A stretch of 64,000 bases of DNA from Corallococcus sp. EGB (GCF_019968905.1 NZ_CP079946.1:1240001-1304000), one strand, 5' to 3'. Counted from the stretch's first letter, positions 35,655 to 44,269 are shown. Notes: generated by a model not told the origin, from the sequence alone. Program-made: numbers and translations.

Positions 35655-36419
35655 TCAAGGGGACATGCGTCCACCGATGGCCGGAAAGCGCTCATAGGTT
35701 CGCAGGAGCGTTTCGAGATGGGCGGGATTGTCGAGGTCGAGGGGGGCCGCGGTGAGACGAACCATCCAGCCACCGGTCGCGGTGCGCCGGGCGCGTGACA
35801 GCAGCTCCGCGTCGCGCGCCGGGTCTGGGAACCCGATGTGTCGTGCGGCAGCGGCCGACCAGTAGTTGAGCCAGCCCAGGCGATGGGGGCACTCCGGCGA
35901 AGGGATTTCCCGTGTGAGCTTGAGTGCTGGCAGCCCACGAGGCGGAGGCTTGGGGTTCGCTGCCTGATTCTTGGTCTGGCGCGCGATCTCCACCCCAGCG
36001 GGGAAAGGTGTCGCGTGGCCCCAGAACGCGCGCGCTCCCTCCGCCATGCCTACCAGCAGGTCCTCTGCCGCCGCGAGGTTGCCGGCACTCATCGGCATCT
36101 CGGCGTGGACGTCGAGCAGCGGTTGGCCTCCTGGCCCGGAGTCCGCGGAGATCCCCAGCCCGTAGACCGTCACGAGTTCGCTCTCGTTGGGGCCATTGCA
36201 GACAAGAGGAAACCCTGGCCCATCCGGCCTGCCTCCCAGGACCCAGGCATCGCGCTGGGGGAGAGGGTAGGGATTCCCCTCGCTGGAAATGGCCCAGTCC
36301 AGGTGCATGCCCGGGAGGGCGCGCTCCAGGCCGTGGACGACGTCCAGGGGGCGACGATCATTGCCTGTGAGCGCGGGCGCATAGGCAATCATGACGAGAT
36401 CATTCCGCCGCTTCATCAT
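35655..36419 (-). CDS. DUF5953-family protein, possible orphan immunity factor
   Basis: Cytoplasmic protein of 254 residues if started at ATG 36419 (MMKRRNDLVMIAYAPALTG). It is recognised from memory as DUF5953, a myxobacterial family with segments PGGQPLLDVHAEMP, GARAFWGHATP, LGWLNYWSAAAA and FPDPARDAELL. The same frame continues upstream, without a stop, into the 3' part of a Sit-type toxin lipoprotein, so a GTG at 36602 would give a 315-residue fusion. In Sit loci the gene after the toxin gene encodes immunity. That makes this a candidate immunity gene left after loss of the toxin domain, but this is inference. Confidence 0.72.
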   Translation of the reverse strand: MMKRRNDLVMIAYAPALTGNDRRPLDVVHGLERALPGMHLDWAISSEGNPYPLPQRDAWVLGGRPDGPGFPLVCNGPNESELVTVYGLGISADSGPGGQPLLDVHAEMPMSAGNLAAAEDLLVGMAEGARAFWGHATPFPAGVEIARQTKNQAANPKPPPRGLPALKLTREIPSPECPHRLGWLNYWSAAAARHIGFPDPARDAELLSRARRTATGGWMVRLTAAPLDLDNPAHLETLLRTYERFPAIGGRMSP

Positions 36420-36928
36420 CCCTGCACCAAGCCATGAGGACGATGGTTCCTTCGGGGTGTGCTCCGACATGGACTGCCGCGTGAGTGGCCGGGTCCGGGG
36501 CGCAGCTTCGTCTGGATACGCGTGCCGCAGTTCGTATGCCTCCAGCTCCGCGTGGATGGCGGCCGCAACCACCACCGCACCGATGATGATCACCGCGCCC
36601 ACGGCGATCTCCGGATGGTCAGAAGGCAGACCCCCACCATCGTTTGCAGGGCCGCCGCGTCCGCCGAGGCCACGGGACAGCGATGCTCGGAGTCCTCGAA
36701 GCGGATCCTTCTGGAGTCAAGCGACTGAAAGCACCGCTCCACCAGCATGGCCCACGGTTGGGAGGCTTCCCGGACGACGCATTTCCCTCCGTCCCGCCAG
36801 GGCAGCGTCGCCGCCCTCTGGAGATTGGTGAGTCGTGACTCCCGAGTTGCTGACTCCTTCAGCCGTGGCGGCGACGCCGCACAGGCGGACAGGAAGAGCA
36901 GGAGCGCGGTGGCTGTGAGAAGGCGCAT
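36420..36928 (-). pseudogene. frameshifted, toxin-less Sit-type polymorphic toxin lipoprotein
   Basis: The 5' part (36928 to 36590) encodes a lipoprotein signal (MRLLTATALLLFLSAC, Cys16) and the conserved Sit N-terminal region NLQRAATLPW ... RCPVASADAAALQTMVGVCLL, then stops. The family's following hydrophobic segment, PEIAVGAVIIIGAVVVAAAI with ELEAYELRHAYP, is found directly downstream but in another frame. Restoring one base near 36617-36619 joins the two as ...CLLTHPEIAVG. After about 40 more residues the expected toxin domain is missing and the frame runs into a DUF5953 protein. SitA proteins are known in Myxococcus to pass between kin by outer-membrane exchange. The frameshift could be real decay or a sequencing error. 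Confidence 0.75.
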
Positions 36929-36937
36929 GACCGTTCT

Positions 36938-38317
36938 TCAAGGCTTCTCCGGCAGCGACCAGTTCATCTGGAAGCGGTGCGCGCCGTTGGGGGCGCTGTC
37001 CAGCCAGCCGGTGATGCTGTCGCTCTTGGCGAGCAGGGGGCCCAGCTCCGTGCTCGCGCCGAAGAACGCGGCCAGGCGTTCGTCGCCCATCACGTCCATC
37101 AGCGACACCTGGGACAGGCCTCGCGCCAGCTTCTTCGGATCCAACGTGAACTCCACCGCGCGCTTCAGCGGCGCACCCTTCTCCGTCAGCGACGCCAGCA
37201 GCGCCTGCGTCACCGTGGAGTCGTTGCCGAACACCAACTGCTTGCCCTTGAGCCGCACGTAGACGCTGCCACCCTTGGCCTCCATCGCGTAGCCGTCCTC
37301 CAGCGCCTTGGCCCCTGGGAACTTCGCCATGGGCGCCAGCGCCGCCTTCACCGCCGCCGCGTCCGCCACCTCCGCCGCCAGCGCCTGCTTCGCCGCGAAG
37401 AAGCGCACCTCCGGTTTGCGCAGCGACCCCTTCACCGCCACCGAGTCCACGCCGAACAACACCTGCCCCGTGAGCTGCTTCGCCAGCGCGTCCGTCACCG
37501 CCTTCACGTCCGCCGCCGGGCACGCGGGACACACCGTCCGCACCGCGTCCGCCACCGACCCCACCGCCTGCGCCACGCCTGTCGGCGCCACCTGCGCCCT
37601 CGCGAAGAGCAGGCCCGTGGGGGACATGGCGCCGTAGGGGCTGGTGCCCTGGGGCTGGAAGGGCGGCAGCGGCAGCTTCGCCGCCGTGCCCTCCACCTTC
37701 AGCCCCGTCGCCGTGCCGTCCAGCGCCAGCACGCCGTCCTTCGTGGACACGTACAGCACACCCGGCACCGTGGCCATCCTCGCGTCCGCGGCCGGCGCCT
37801 TCAGCGCCACCAGCTTCGCGGCCTCCTTGCGGAGCGCTTCGTCCGAATCCGTGCTCAGGAAGGCACACGCCTCCTGCCCCTTGAGGACGTAGCCGCCGTA
37901 GCCGCCCGTGGCGCTCGGCGCTCGCAGCGTCGTCACGCCCTTCACCGTGCCCGCCTTCACGTCGCCGTTGCGCGCGAGCACGTTCGCGGTCGCTTCCTGG
38001 AACACCTTCGCGTCCTTCACCCGCGTGCACGTGATGCGGCCGTCCTGCCGCATGGACACCGTCAGCGGCCCTGTCGCGTCGATGCCCAGCGCCTCCATCG
38101 CCTCCGGCTTCCCCAGGTCCAGGGGCAGCAGGGGATGCAGCTCGCCGCGCCACGCCTCCGGGTTCAGCATCTGCGAGGACGCTCCGGCCCGCGTGAAGAA
38201 CGCGTTCAACCCCTGCGCCTGGTCCAGCCGCGGGAGGTGGAGGACCGTCACCGCGGAGGCGGCGACGCGGGGCGTGGGTGCGGCCGCCAGCGTGGCGGCA
38301 AGTGCGAGGGCGAGCAT
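36938..38317 (-). CDS. secreted protein of unknown function, 459 residues
   Basis: Exported protein with signal peptide MLALALAATLAAAPTPRVAA, ATG 38317 preceded by AGGTGG; the GTG at 38338 is an alternative. The body is a soluble alpha/beta protein with many short repeats of the type GVLYVSTKDGVLALDG and KLVFGND, which resembles DUF3352-like or duplicated substrate-binding folds, and a conserved Cys pair VCPACP near residue 265. I cannot name a family with confidence. It is followed 9 nt later by the Sit-type lipoprotein remnant and preceded by a small unknown gene, all on the minus strand. Confidence 0.8.
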   Translation of the reverse strand: MLALALAATLAAAPTPRVAASAVTVLHLPRLDQAQGLNAFFTRAGASSQMLNPEAWRGELHPLLPLDLGKPEAMEALGIDATGPLTVSMRQDGRITCTRVKDAKVFQEATANVLARNGDVKAGTVKGVTTLRAPSATGGYGGYVLKGQEACAFLSTDSDEALRKEAAKLVALKAPAADARMATVPGVLYVSTKDGVLALDGTATGLKVEGTAAKLPLPPFQPQGTSPYGAMSPTGLLFARAQVAPTGVAQAVGSVADAVRTVCPACPAADVKAVTDALAKQLTGQVLFGVDSVAVKGSLRKPEVRFFAAKQALAAEVADAAAVKAALAPMAKFPGAKALEDGYAMEAKGGSVYVRLKGKQLVFGNDSTVTQALLASLTEKGAPLKRAVEFTLDPKKLARGLSQVSLMDVMGDERLAAFFGASTELGPLLAKSDSITGWLDSAPNGAHRFQMNWSLPEKP

Positions 38318-38394
38318 GCCCCCACCTGAGAGCGCCACACCGCCCCTGTCAAGGCACTCCCACCCGGGACGCCCACCATCAACGCCCGCTCGCC

Positions 38395-38781
38395 CTACTT
38401 CGGCAGGCGCCCCGTGTTGGCCCAGTCAATCATCCGCTCCGCCAGCTCCTCCGCGTTGCGGCGCAGGTAGGCCAGCTGCAACACCTCGTCATCCGTGTGC
38501 GCCAGCGCCATGCGCACCCGCAGGCTGTCCACGAACCGCAGCACCTGCTCGATGCTGAGCGACACCTGGTCCTCCAGCGCCCCCGCGAACCCTGCCACCT
38601 CTGCCTCCGCCGAGCAGCCCTCCGCCAGCAGCGCCGCCACCAGCGCGGACCGCGTCACCCGGTGCTCGCGCTCCCGCGTGTCCCGCAGCTGGAGCCGCCG
38701 CGGTTGCGCCCTCCACCGCGCCCCGCCGTTCGCTCCCTGCTCCCGCCCGTACTGCCCCCGCGATTGCATCGCTCGCATCAT
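38395..38781 (-). CDS. hypothetical helical protein, 128 residues
   Basis: Small protein starting MMRAMQSRGQYGREQG with a basic first third and a helical C-terminal two thirds (LEDQVSLSIEQVLRFVDSLRV, LQLAYLRRNAEELAERMIDW). GAGGGGG lies just upstream of the double ATG at 38776-38781. The frame is open far upstream, but that part is the antisense of a methyltransferase gene and is not coding. The family is not recognised. It lies 77 nt before the next minus-strand gene. Confidence 0.7.
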   Translation of the reverse strand: MMRAMQSRGQYGREQGANGGARWRAQPRRLQLRDTREREHRVTRSALVAALLAEGCSAEAEVAGFAGALEDQVSLSIEQVLRFVDSLRVRMALAHTDDEVLQLAYLRRNAEELAERMIDWANTGRLPK

Positions 38782-39234
38782 CCGTGCCCCCTCTTCGAAC
38801 GAGACCTGGGTCCCTCTACGGGCGTGACCGGCATTCCTCCTCCCGTCCACGAACAGGGCTCGTGGATGGAAGGCTTTCCATGGAATAACGATTTGTGCCT
38901 GCTTTCTTGCCCCGCCCCCGGGGATGCTCGGACTGTCATGCGAGGACACTCCTGGCAGGTGGGAAAAGCCTCTCGCCGGCGCCGGTCTCTCCGCCGGCGA
39001 GAGGTCACCGGGGAGTCCCGGTGTCTTGCTGCCTTGAAGGATTGTCGTGAGGCGGTATGCGTGGTGCGGGGCCCGCGGGAGGGGGCAGGTGTTCAGGTGG
39101 GGACAGTGTGCGGCCCTCTGGACGGATGGGATTGAACCTACAATCTGCCGCATCGTTCTGGGTCCGGGTTCCGGGGGACAGCGGTGGTCCGCCGCGTTCT
39201 TGTCGGGACCGTCACGGCCTTCCGGGGGGAAGCC
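38782..39234. other. 453-bp divergent intergenic region with an orphan hairpin and a possible promoter
   Basis: No gene is visible between the small helical protein and the methyltransferase. A perfect 13-bp inverted repeat occupies 38969-39004. TACAAT at 39139-39144 (one mismatch from TATAAT) could be a -10 box for the plus-strand gene about 90 nt upstream of its ATG; no good -35 is seen at 16-18 bp. The stretch around 38860-38910 is less GC-rich. A short RNA gene in this gap is possible but unproven. Confidence 0.45.
38965..39004 (-). terminator. 13-bp perfect hairpin with T-run, intrinsic-terminator-like on the minus strand
   Basis: CCTCTCGCCGGCG (38969-38981) and CGCCGGCGAGAGG (38992-39004) pair perfectly around a 10-base loop. 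On the minus strand the stem is followed by CTTTTCCC (T-run at 38964-38967). No annotated minus-strand gene ends here, so it may close an unrecognised transcript or act as a regulatory stem. Confidence 0.5.
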
Positions 39235-40230
39235 ATGTCGAACCTGCTCGACCTGCCGCGTCAGGCATTGATGGACTTGCGCTCGCGCATCAGCCACCTG
39301 CCGCTCGTGTCTCATCTCCACCGACGGCGCTCGCCCAACAGCCTGGCCCTGTCCAGCCCGGCGCCGCAAGACTCCGTGTTGGCGGATCCACAACGCGTGG
39401 AGGCGTGGCGCCGCGCGGTGGAGCGCTACGTGCGCCCCAACCAGGTGGTGGTGGACGTGAAGGCCGGCACCGGCCTGCGCACCTTCCTCGCCGCGCACCA
39501 GAACCCGCGCAAGCTGTACTCGGTGGATGACTCTCGCCTGCTGGACACCACGCAGTGGGTGGCCCGCCGCAACGGCCTGGACCGCATCGCCTTCGTGCGC
39601 GAGCCCACCTGGCACTTCCAGCCGCCGGAGAAGGCGGACGTGCTGCTGCACGAGCTGCTGGGAGATGCGCTGCTCGACGCGGGGCTCGTGCCCCGGATGC
39701 TGGACTTGCGCTCGCGCCTGCTCAAGCCGGGCGGCCGCATCCTCCCCAACCGCTTCGAGGTCTTCGTGGAGCCCGTGCAGCTGCGCGAGGAGGCGTGCGT
39801 CCCCTTCATCTGGACGCAGCACCTGCCCCACGTGGACTTCCGCTGCCTCCAGTCGCTGCGCGAGGCGATGAGCCCGTCGTACTTCACGCGGCTGGTGCGC
39901 TCGTATGAAGTCGACCACCTGCTGTGTGAGCCGGAGCCCGCGTTCGGGTTCGACCTGGAGACGATGCGCGCGGAGGGGCTGCCCTCGCGCGTGCGCATCC
40001 AGCGGCCGGTGGAGGAGGACGGGCGGGTGGACGGCTTCTGCCTCTTCTACCGGGTCGCCTTCGACGCGGAGCTGGCCTACGACGTGTCGCCCATGCGCGA
40101 GCGCAACACCACGTCGATGACGCTCCTGCGCGTGGAGCCGCGCGAGTTCAGCCGCTACGACACGCTGGAGTTCGAGCTGGAGCTGCCCAATCCGTCCGAC
40201 CCGCGCACCTGGCGGTGGCAGTTCACCTGA
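39235..40230 (+). CDS. class I SAM methyltransferase resembling protein arginine methyltransferases
   Basis: A 331-residue Rossmann-fold methyltransferase. Motif I is VVVDVKAGTGLRTFLAA, an acidic residue ends strand 2 (LYSVDD), and the post-I segment KADVLLHELLGDALLDAG resembles the double-E loop of PRMTs. The C-terminal half is a beta-barrel-like region (ILPNRFEVFVEPVQLREE, FCLFYRVAFDAEL) like the PRMT barrel. The ATG 39235 has GGGGGGAAG upstream. Its substrate is unknown; Arg methylation of a protein is a family-based guess. It stands alone, followed by a secreted protein gene. Confidence 0.8.
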   Translation: MSNLLDLPRQALMDLRSRISHLPLVSHLHRRRSPNSLALSSPAPQDSVLADPQRVEAWRRAVERYVRPNQVVVDVKAGTGLRTFLAAHQNPRKLYSVDDSRLLDTTQWVARRNGLDRIAFVREPTWHFQPPEKADVLLHELLGDALLDAGLVPRMLDLRSRLLKPGGRILPNRFEVFVEPVQLREEACVPFIWTQHLPHVDFRCLQSLREAMSPSYFTRLVRSYEVDHLLCEPEPAFGFDLETMRAEGLPSRVRIQRPVEEDGRVDGFCLFYRVAFDAELAYDVSPMRERNTTSMTLLRVEPREFSRYDTLEFELELPNPSDPRTWRWQFT

Positions 40231-40324
40231 CGGCAGTGCCGGAGGCCGGAGTGATGCCCGGTGGACAGGCTTCCTGTCTCCGGGTGTCGCCGCGGGGGGG
40301 CGCACTGCCTAGCTTGCATTCCGC

Positions 40325-41131
40325 ATGCGCCCGCTCCGACTCCTCGTCCTGCTTCTCGTCTCCGGTGCCGCGCTGCCCGCCGCGGCCCAGGCCCCGCGCA
40401 CCGTGGCGGGCGTGTGCGGCCGTACCAACTGGGTCTGCGTGGCGGAGTGCATCGACGCCGAGTGCGTCGACAAGTGCCTGCGCGAGGGGTGCGAGGACGC
40501 GCTCAAGCGGCTGAAGGCCTGCACGAGCAAGGCGGAGTGCGCGCCGGACGACACGGCGTGCGCCGCGAAGTCCTGCGGGCTCACCTGTGAGCGCTCCTTC
40601 GAGCCCGCGCCCAAGAGCCCGGAGAAGCTGGTGACGAACCCGTGCGAGGGCGCCAACGCGCCGAAGGGCACGGCGGTCCCCAAGGAGCTGGTGGGTACGT
40701 GGGTGCTGTCCGCGGCGAGCATCCCGGACACGGTGAAGCCGGGGGAGGAGCAGCGCATCGAGGTGCAGCCCCGGTCCGACTACGCGCGGGCGCTGCAGGT
40801 GACGCCCACCGGGTGCTTCGTGCTGCGGACGACGCTGGATGACGCGACGCTCGGGCGCGGCAGCATGCTGGATGTTCGTGCGTGGGGCCGGCTGGAGGTG
40901 ACGGACAAGAAGCACCTGGCGCTGCGCACGCAGGACGGTCAGGCGGTGGGCCCGGTGTGCGGCAAGGAGCGCGTGGTGCCGCTGTCCCAGGGCCGCTTCA
41001 AGGGCGGCGAGTTCACGTATGTCATTGAAGCGAAGGACTCGCTCATCCTCACCGTGCCGGGGGCCACGCGGCAGACGTTCCAGTTCGAGCGCGAGAAGCC
41101 CGAGGCGCCGGAGCCGCCTCCGAAGCCTTGA
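40325..41131 (+). CDS. secreted Cys-rich N-domain plus lipocalin-like protein, unknown function
   Basis: Exported protein of 268 residues with signal peptide MRPLRLLVLLLVSGAALPAAA. Residues 30-90 hold about 11 Cys (CGRTNWVCVAECIDAECVDKC and similar), likely a disulfide-rich module. From about 120 a beta-rich domain begins LVGTWVLSAASIPD and ends with FTYVIEAKDSLILTV, a lipocalin-like pattern. A Pro/Glu tail closes it. TAGCTT at 40310-40315 ends 9 nt before the ATG, which suggests a leaderless or very short-leader transcript. No function can be assigned. Confidence 0.8.
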   Translation: MRPLRLLVLLLVSGAALPAAAQAPRTVAGVCGRTNWVCVAECIDAECVDKCLREGCEDALKRLKACTSKAECAPDDTACAAKSCGLTCERSFEPAPKSPEKLVTNPCEGANAPKGTAVPKELVGTWVLSAASIPDTVKPGEEQRIEVQPRSDYARALQVTPTGCFVLRTTLDDATLGRGSMLDVRAWGRLEVTDKKHLALRTQDGQAVGPVCGKERVVPLSQGRFKGGEFTYVIEAKDSLILTVPGATRQTFQFEREKPEAPEPPPKP

Positions 41132-41175
41132 GGAGGGCCTTGCCCCCACCGGGGTGCACGGGTGAGAAGGACGCC

Positions 41176-42825
41176 ATGGCAGGCCGCGAGCGGATGGCGA
41201 GCATGGACGCGGCGTGGCTCCAGATGGAGGAGCCCGCGAACCTGATGATGATCACCGCGGTGCTCTGGTTCGACGGCGCCGTGGACCTGGAGCGGCTGCG
41301 CGCGGTGGTGCGGGAGCGGCTGGTGGAGCGCTACCCGCGCTTCCGGCAGCGGGTGGTGCCCGGCCCCCTGGGCGCGCCGCATTGGGAAGACGCGCCGGAC
41401 TTCAACGTGGATGAGCACCTGTCCACGCTGCGCCTGCCGGAGTCCGTGGGGCGCGCGGGGCTGGAGGCGCTCGTGGGGGACTGGCTGGGCGTGCCGTTGG
41501 AGCGCTCCCGTCCGTTGTGGCACTTCCATCTGGTGCGGGGCGCGCCGGGCGGGGACGTGCTGCTCGCGAGGCTGCACCACTGCATCGCGGACGGCATCGC
41601 GCTGGCGCGGGTGCTGCTGTCGCTGACGGATCCGGTGGAGCCTGGGGCGGCGGCAAGCTCGGACGCCGTGCTGGCCGCCGTGCTGGAGGCGGAGTCCAGC
41701 GTGTCGCGAGCCGCCGTGCTGGAGGAGGTCGCCGACGCGTCACGCGCGGACGTGCCAGCTGCGGACGCTGAAGCATCGCGGGTCGTCGCGTCCGAAGCAG
41801 GGGCCGACGCGCCGCGAATCGCCGAGCCGGAGGCTGACGTCAGCGGGTCACCGGCCGCCGCGACGGAGCCGGAGACGGAGGCCATCGCGATACGGACGGA
41901 TGAGCGCCCGCCCGCGCCACGGGCAGCCCGGACTGAGGACTCCGAAGCGGTGATGCCCTCCACGGCGGTTCAGCGGCCGGGCGGCTCTCGTTGGCTCAGG
42001 TTCGCCCGCGGCGCCCGCGCGGCGCTGCACCGGGGCGCGGAGCTGGTGCGCGAGCCCATCCTCGCGGGCGACCTCGTGCGTGAGGGCGCGAAGGGCGCGG
42101 CGGCGCTGGGCAAGCTGCTCGTGCTTCCTCCCGACCCTCGCACGTCCCTGCGAGGACCGCTGGGCGTCCGGAAGCTCGCCGCGTGGTCGGAGCCCATTCC
42201 CCTGGAGCGGGTGAAGGCCGTGGGCCGGACCCTGGGCGGCACGGTGAACGACGTGCTGCTCACCGCGGTGACGGGCGCGCTGCGGCGCTACCTGGCCGCG
42301 CACGATGCGCTCTTGGAGGACGTGCACGCGCTGGTGCCGGTGAACCTGCGGCCCCTGGATGCGCCGGTGCCTCGCGAGCTGGGCAACCGCTTCGGCGTGG
42401 TGTTCCTGCGGCTCCCCGTGCACCTGGCCGAGCCGCGCCGCCGGCTCCGGGAGGTGGCGAGGCGAATGGAGCACCTCAAGCGCTCGCCGGAGGCCGTGCT
42501 GACGTCCGGGACATTGGAGCTGCTGAGCCACGCCCCCGCCGCGCTGGAGCGCGCCCTCGTGGACGTGATGGGCACCAAGGCGTCGCTCGTCGCCTCCAAC
42601 GTGCCGGGGCCGCGTCAGCCGGTGTCGCTCGCGGGCAGCCGGCTGGCGGGGCTCACGTTCTGGGTTCCCCAGGCCGGCCACGTGGGCCTGGGGATCAGCC
42701 TCTTCAGCTACGCGGGACAGGTGACCGTGGGCGTGGCCTCGGATGCGTCGCGCGTGCCCGACCCGGGGGCCCTCGTCGCCGCGTTCCAGGAGGAGCTGGA
42801 CGCGCTGGAGACGCCGGCCCCCTGA
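41176..42825 (+). CDS. wax ester synthase/diacylglycerol acyltransferase (WS/DGAT) family protein with internal acidic insert
   Basis: Acyl-CoA:alcohol/diacylglycerol acyltransferase of 549 residues. The N-domain contains the catalytic motif RLHHCIADGIA with His134, His135 and Asp139. The C-domain has GGTVNDVLLTAVTGALRRYL, a LVPVNLRP strand and ASNVPGPRQPVSLAG. A low-complexity Ala/Glu/Asp/Ser-rich insert of about 110 residues (about 158-269) separates the domains; most family members have a much shorter linker. It starts at ATG 41176, 44 nt after the secreted protein gene. In myxobacteria such enzymes make storage lipids; substrate preference is not evident. Confidence 0.9.
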   Translation: MAGRERMASMDAAWLQMEEPANLMMITAVLWFDGAVDLERLRAVVRERLVERYPRFRQRVVPGPLGAPHWEDAPDFNVDEHLSTLRLPESVGRAGLEALVGDWLGVPLERSRPLWHFHLVRGAPGGDVLLARLHHCIADGIALARVLLSLTDPVEPGAAASSDAVLAAVLEAESSVSRAAVLEEVADASRADVPAADAEASRVVASEAGADAPRIAEPEADVSGSPAAATEPETEAIAIRTDERPPAPRAARTEDSEAVMPSTAVQRPGGSRWLRFARGARAALHRGAELVREPILAGDLVREGAKGAAALGKLLVLPPDPRTSLRGPLGVRKLAAWSEPIPLERVKAVGRTLGGTVNDVLLTAVTGALRRYLAAHDALLEDVHALVPVNLRPLDAPVPRELGNRFGVVFLRLPVHLAEPRRRLREVARRMEHLKRSPEAVLTSGTLELLSHAPAALERALVDVMGTKASLVASNVPGPRQPVSLAGSRLAGLTFWVPQAGHVGLGISLFSYAGQVTVGVASDASRVPDPGALVAAFQEELDALETPAP

Positions 42826-42828
42826 GCG

Positions 42829-44166
42829 CTACTTCGCGAAGAGCTTGTGCGGGTCGTACTTGCCGCGCACTTCCTTGAGCTTCGCGCGGATGGCCTCCGG
42901 CCACGCGCTGTCGAAGTGCTCCGCGGAGCGGATCTTGCCCATGAAGTTGATGGTCATCTCCGGCGACAGCCACGGCTTCAGCTCCGCGCGCAGGCCCTCC
43001 AGCGCGCCGGGCAGCACCGTCTCGAACAGCGGCGGGTGCATGCCCACCAGCCCGACGACGAAGTTGCCGCCGCGCCCACCCACCGCCGAGCCGCCCGCCA
43101 CGTCGTTGCTGCACGCGCCGCCCAGGTGCCGCACCTCCAGCATGAAGAACGGCGTCTGCACGCCCGCGCCCACGTGGCGCAGCACCGCGGTCGCGAAGTC
43201 CTGATCCACGTGCGTCAGCATCAGCCCGTTGGTCCACGCGGGGCTGGGCTTGTCCGGATCATTGTGGATGCGCGCAATCTGGGACGCGGGCAGCTCGCCC
43301 AGCATGTCCAGGTACACCGGGGCCAGCGCGCGCAGCGGGGCCGCCAGCTTCTCGCCCTCGGGGATGGGGCCTGGATACGCGAAGCGCAGGCTGAGCACCG
43401 TGCGCCCGCGCAGCGGCGGCGGGATGAAGTCGAACGGCGGGAAGCGCATGACGGCGATGCTCGTGGACACGCGCGCGTCCGCCTCCGCCGTCCACTTCAC
43501 CCAGCCGCGCAGCACGGCCTCGATGTGCTCCTCCGCGAAGAAGAGGCTGCCCGCGTAGAGCGAGCGCAGCTCCACCAACTTCAGCTTCACCTCCGTCACG
43601 ATGCCGAAGCCGCCCTTGCCGCCGCGCAGGCCCCAGAACAGGTCCGGGTGATGGTCCGCGCTCGCCTCCACCGTCTCCCCGTCGCTGGTGACCAGCGTGT
43701 AGCCCACGACATAGTCGGAGCTGATGCCGTGGCTGCGCACCAGCGGCCCCAGGCCGCCGCCCAACAGGTAGCCCACCACGCCCACGTTCGTGGACGAGCC
43801 CGCGATGGGCGCCAGGCCATGCTTCGCGGCCTCCGCGACGACCGGCTCCCAGCGCGCGCCCGCGCCGATGGTGGCGATGCGCGTCGCCGGGTCGATGCTC
43901 ACGTGGTTCAGCGCCTTCGTGGAGAGGAGCACGCCGGAGGTGACGGACGCGTAGGTCCCGTGCCCCGTGGCCTGCACGGAGACGGGCAGGTGGTTCTCCC
44001 GGGCGAAGCGGATGGCCTCCGCCACATCGTGCGTGGACTTCACCGCCACCACGTACTGCGGCGAGTGCGTGACCACGACGTTGAAGCCCGCGCACTCCGG
44101 GGCATAGCCCGCGTCGTTGGGCGTGTAGACAGGACCGCTTACGCGGTCGGCAAGGGACTGGGTCAT
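42829..44166 (-). CDS. FAD-linked (berberine-bridge type) oxidoreductase
   Basis: Flavoprotein oxidase/dehydrogenase of 445 residues. The FAD_binding_4 domain has LPVSVQATGHGTYAS (a GHG motif at the FAD-attachment His position) and GVVGYLLGGGLGPLVRSHG followed by LFWGLRGGKGGFGIVTEV. The C-terminal BBE element is KYDPHKLFAK. Only the His side of possible bicovalent attachment is clear; the usual Cys is not seen (LGGGLG in place of a Cys-containing loop). GGAG 10 nt upstream supports ATG 44166. It is convergent with the acyltransferase gene. Substrate unknown; many relatives oxidise sugars or secondary metabolites. Confidence 0.9.
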   Translation of the reverse strand: MTQSLADRVSGPVYTPNDAGYAPECAGFNVVVTHSPQYVVAVKSTHDVAEAIRFARENHLPVSVQATGHGTYASVTSGVLLSTKALNHVSIDPATRIATIGAGARWEPVVAEAAKHGLAPIAGSSTNVGVVGYLLGGGLGPLVRSHGISSDYVVGYTLVTSDGETVEASADHHPDLFWGLRGGKGGFGIVTEVKLKLVELRSLYAGSLFFAEEHIEAVLRGWVKWTAEADARVSTSIAVMRFPPFDFIPPPLRGRTVLSLRFAYPGPIPEGEKLAAPLRALAPVYLDMLGELPASQIARIHNDPDKPSPAWTNGLMLTHVDQDFATAVLRHVGAGVQTPFFMLEVRHLGGACSNDVAGGSAVGGRGGNFVVGLVGMHPPLFETVLPGALEGLRAELKPWLSPEMTINFMGKIRSAEHFDSAWPEAIRAKLKEVRGKYDPHKLFAK

Positions 44167-44269
44167 GGGGCGTGGCTCCTTTGGGTCAGCCAATTGCGCG
44201 AGACAGCATAGACCCGGAAGTCGGGTTGCACACGCAAGCGCTTCGTGACGGCACGTTCTGCTGTCACCT

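Noticed and set aside
38782-40305. Extension of the 128-residue gene to a 636-codon minus-strand frame
   Set aside because: The extension is antisense to the methyltransferase gene and crosses an intergenic hairpin. The downstream double ATG has a good ribosome-binding site.
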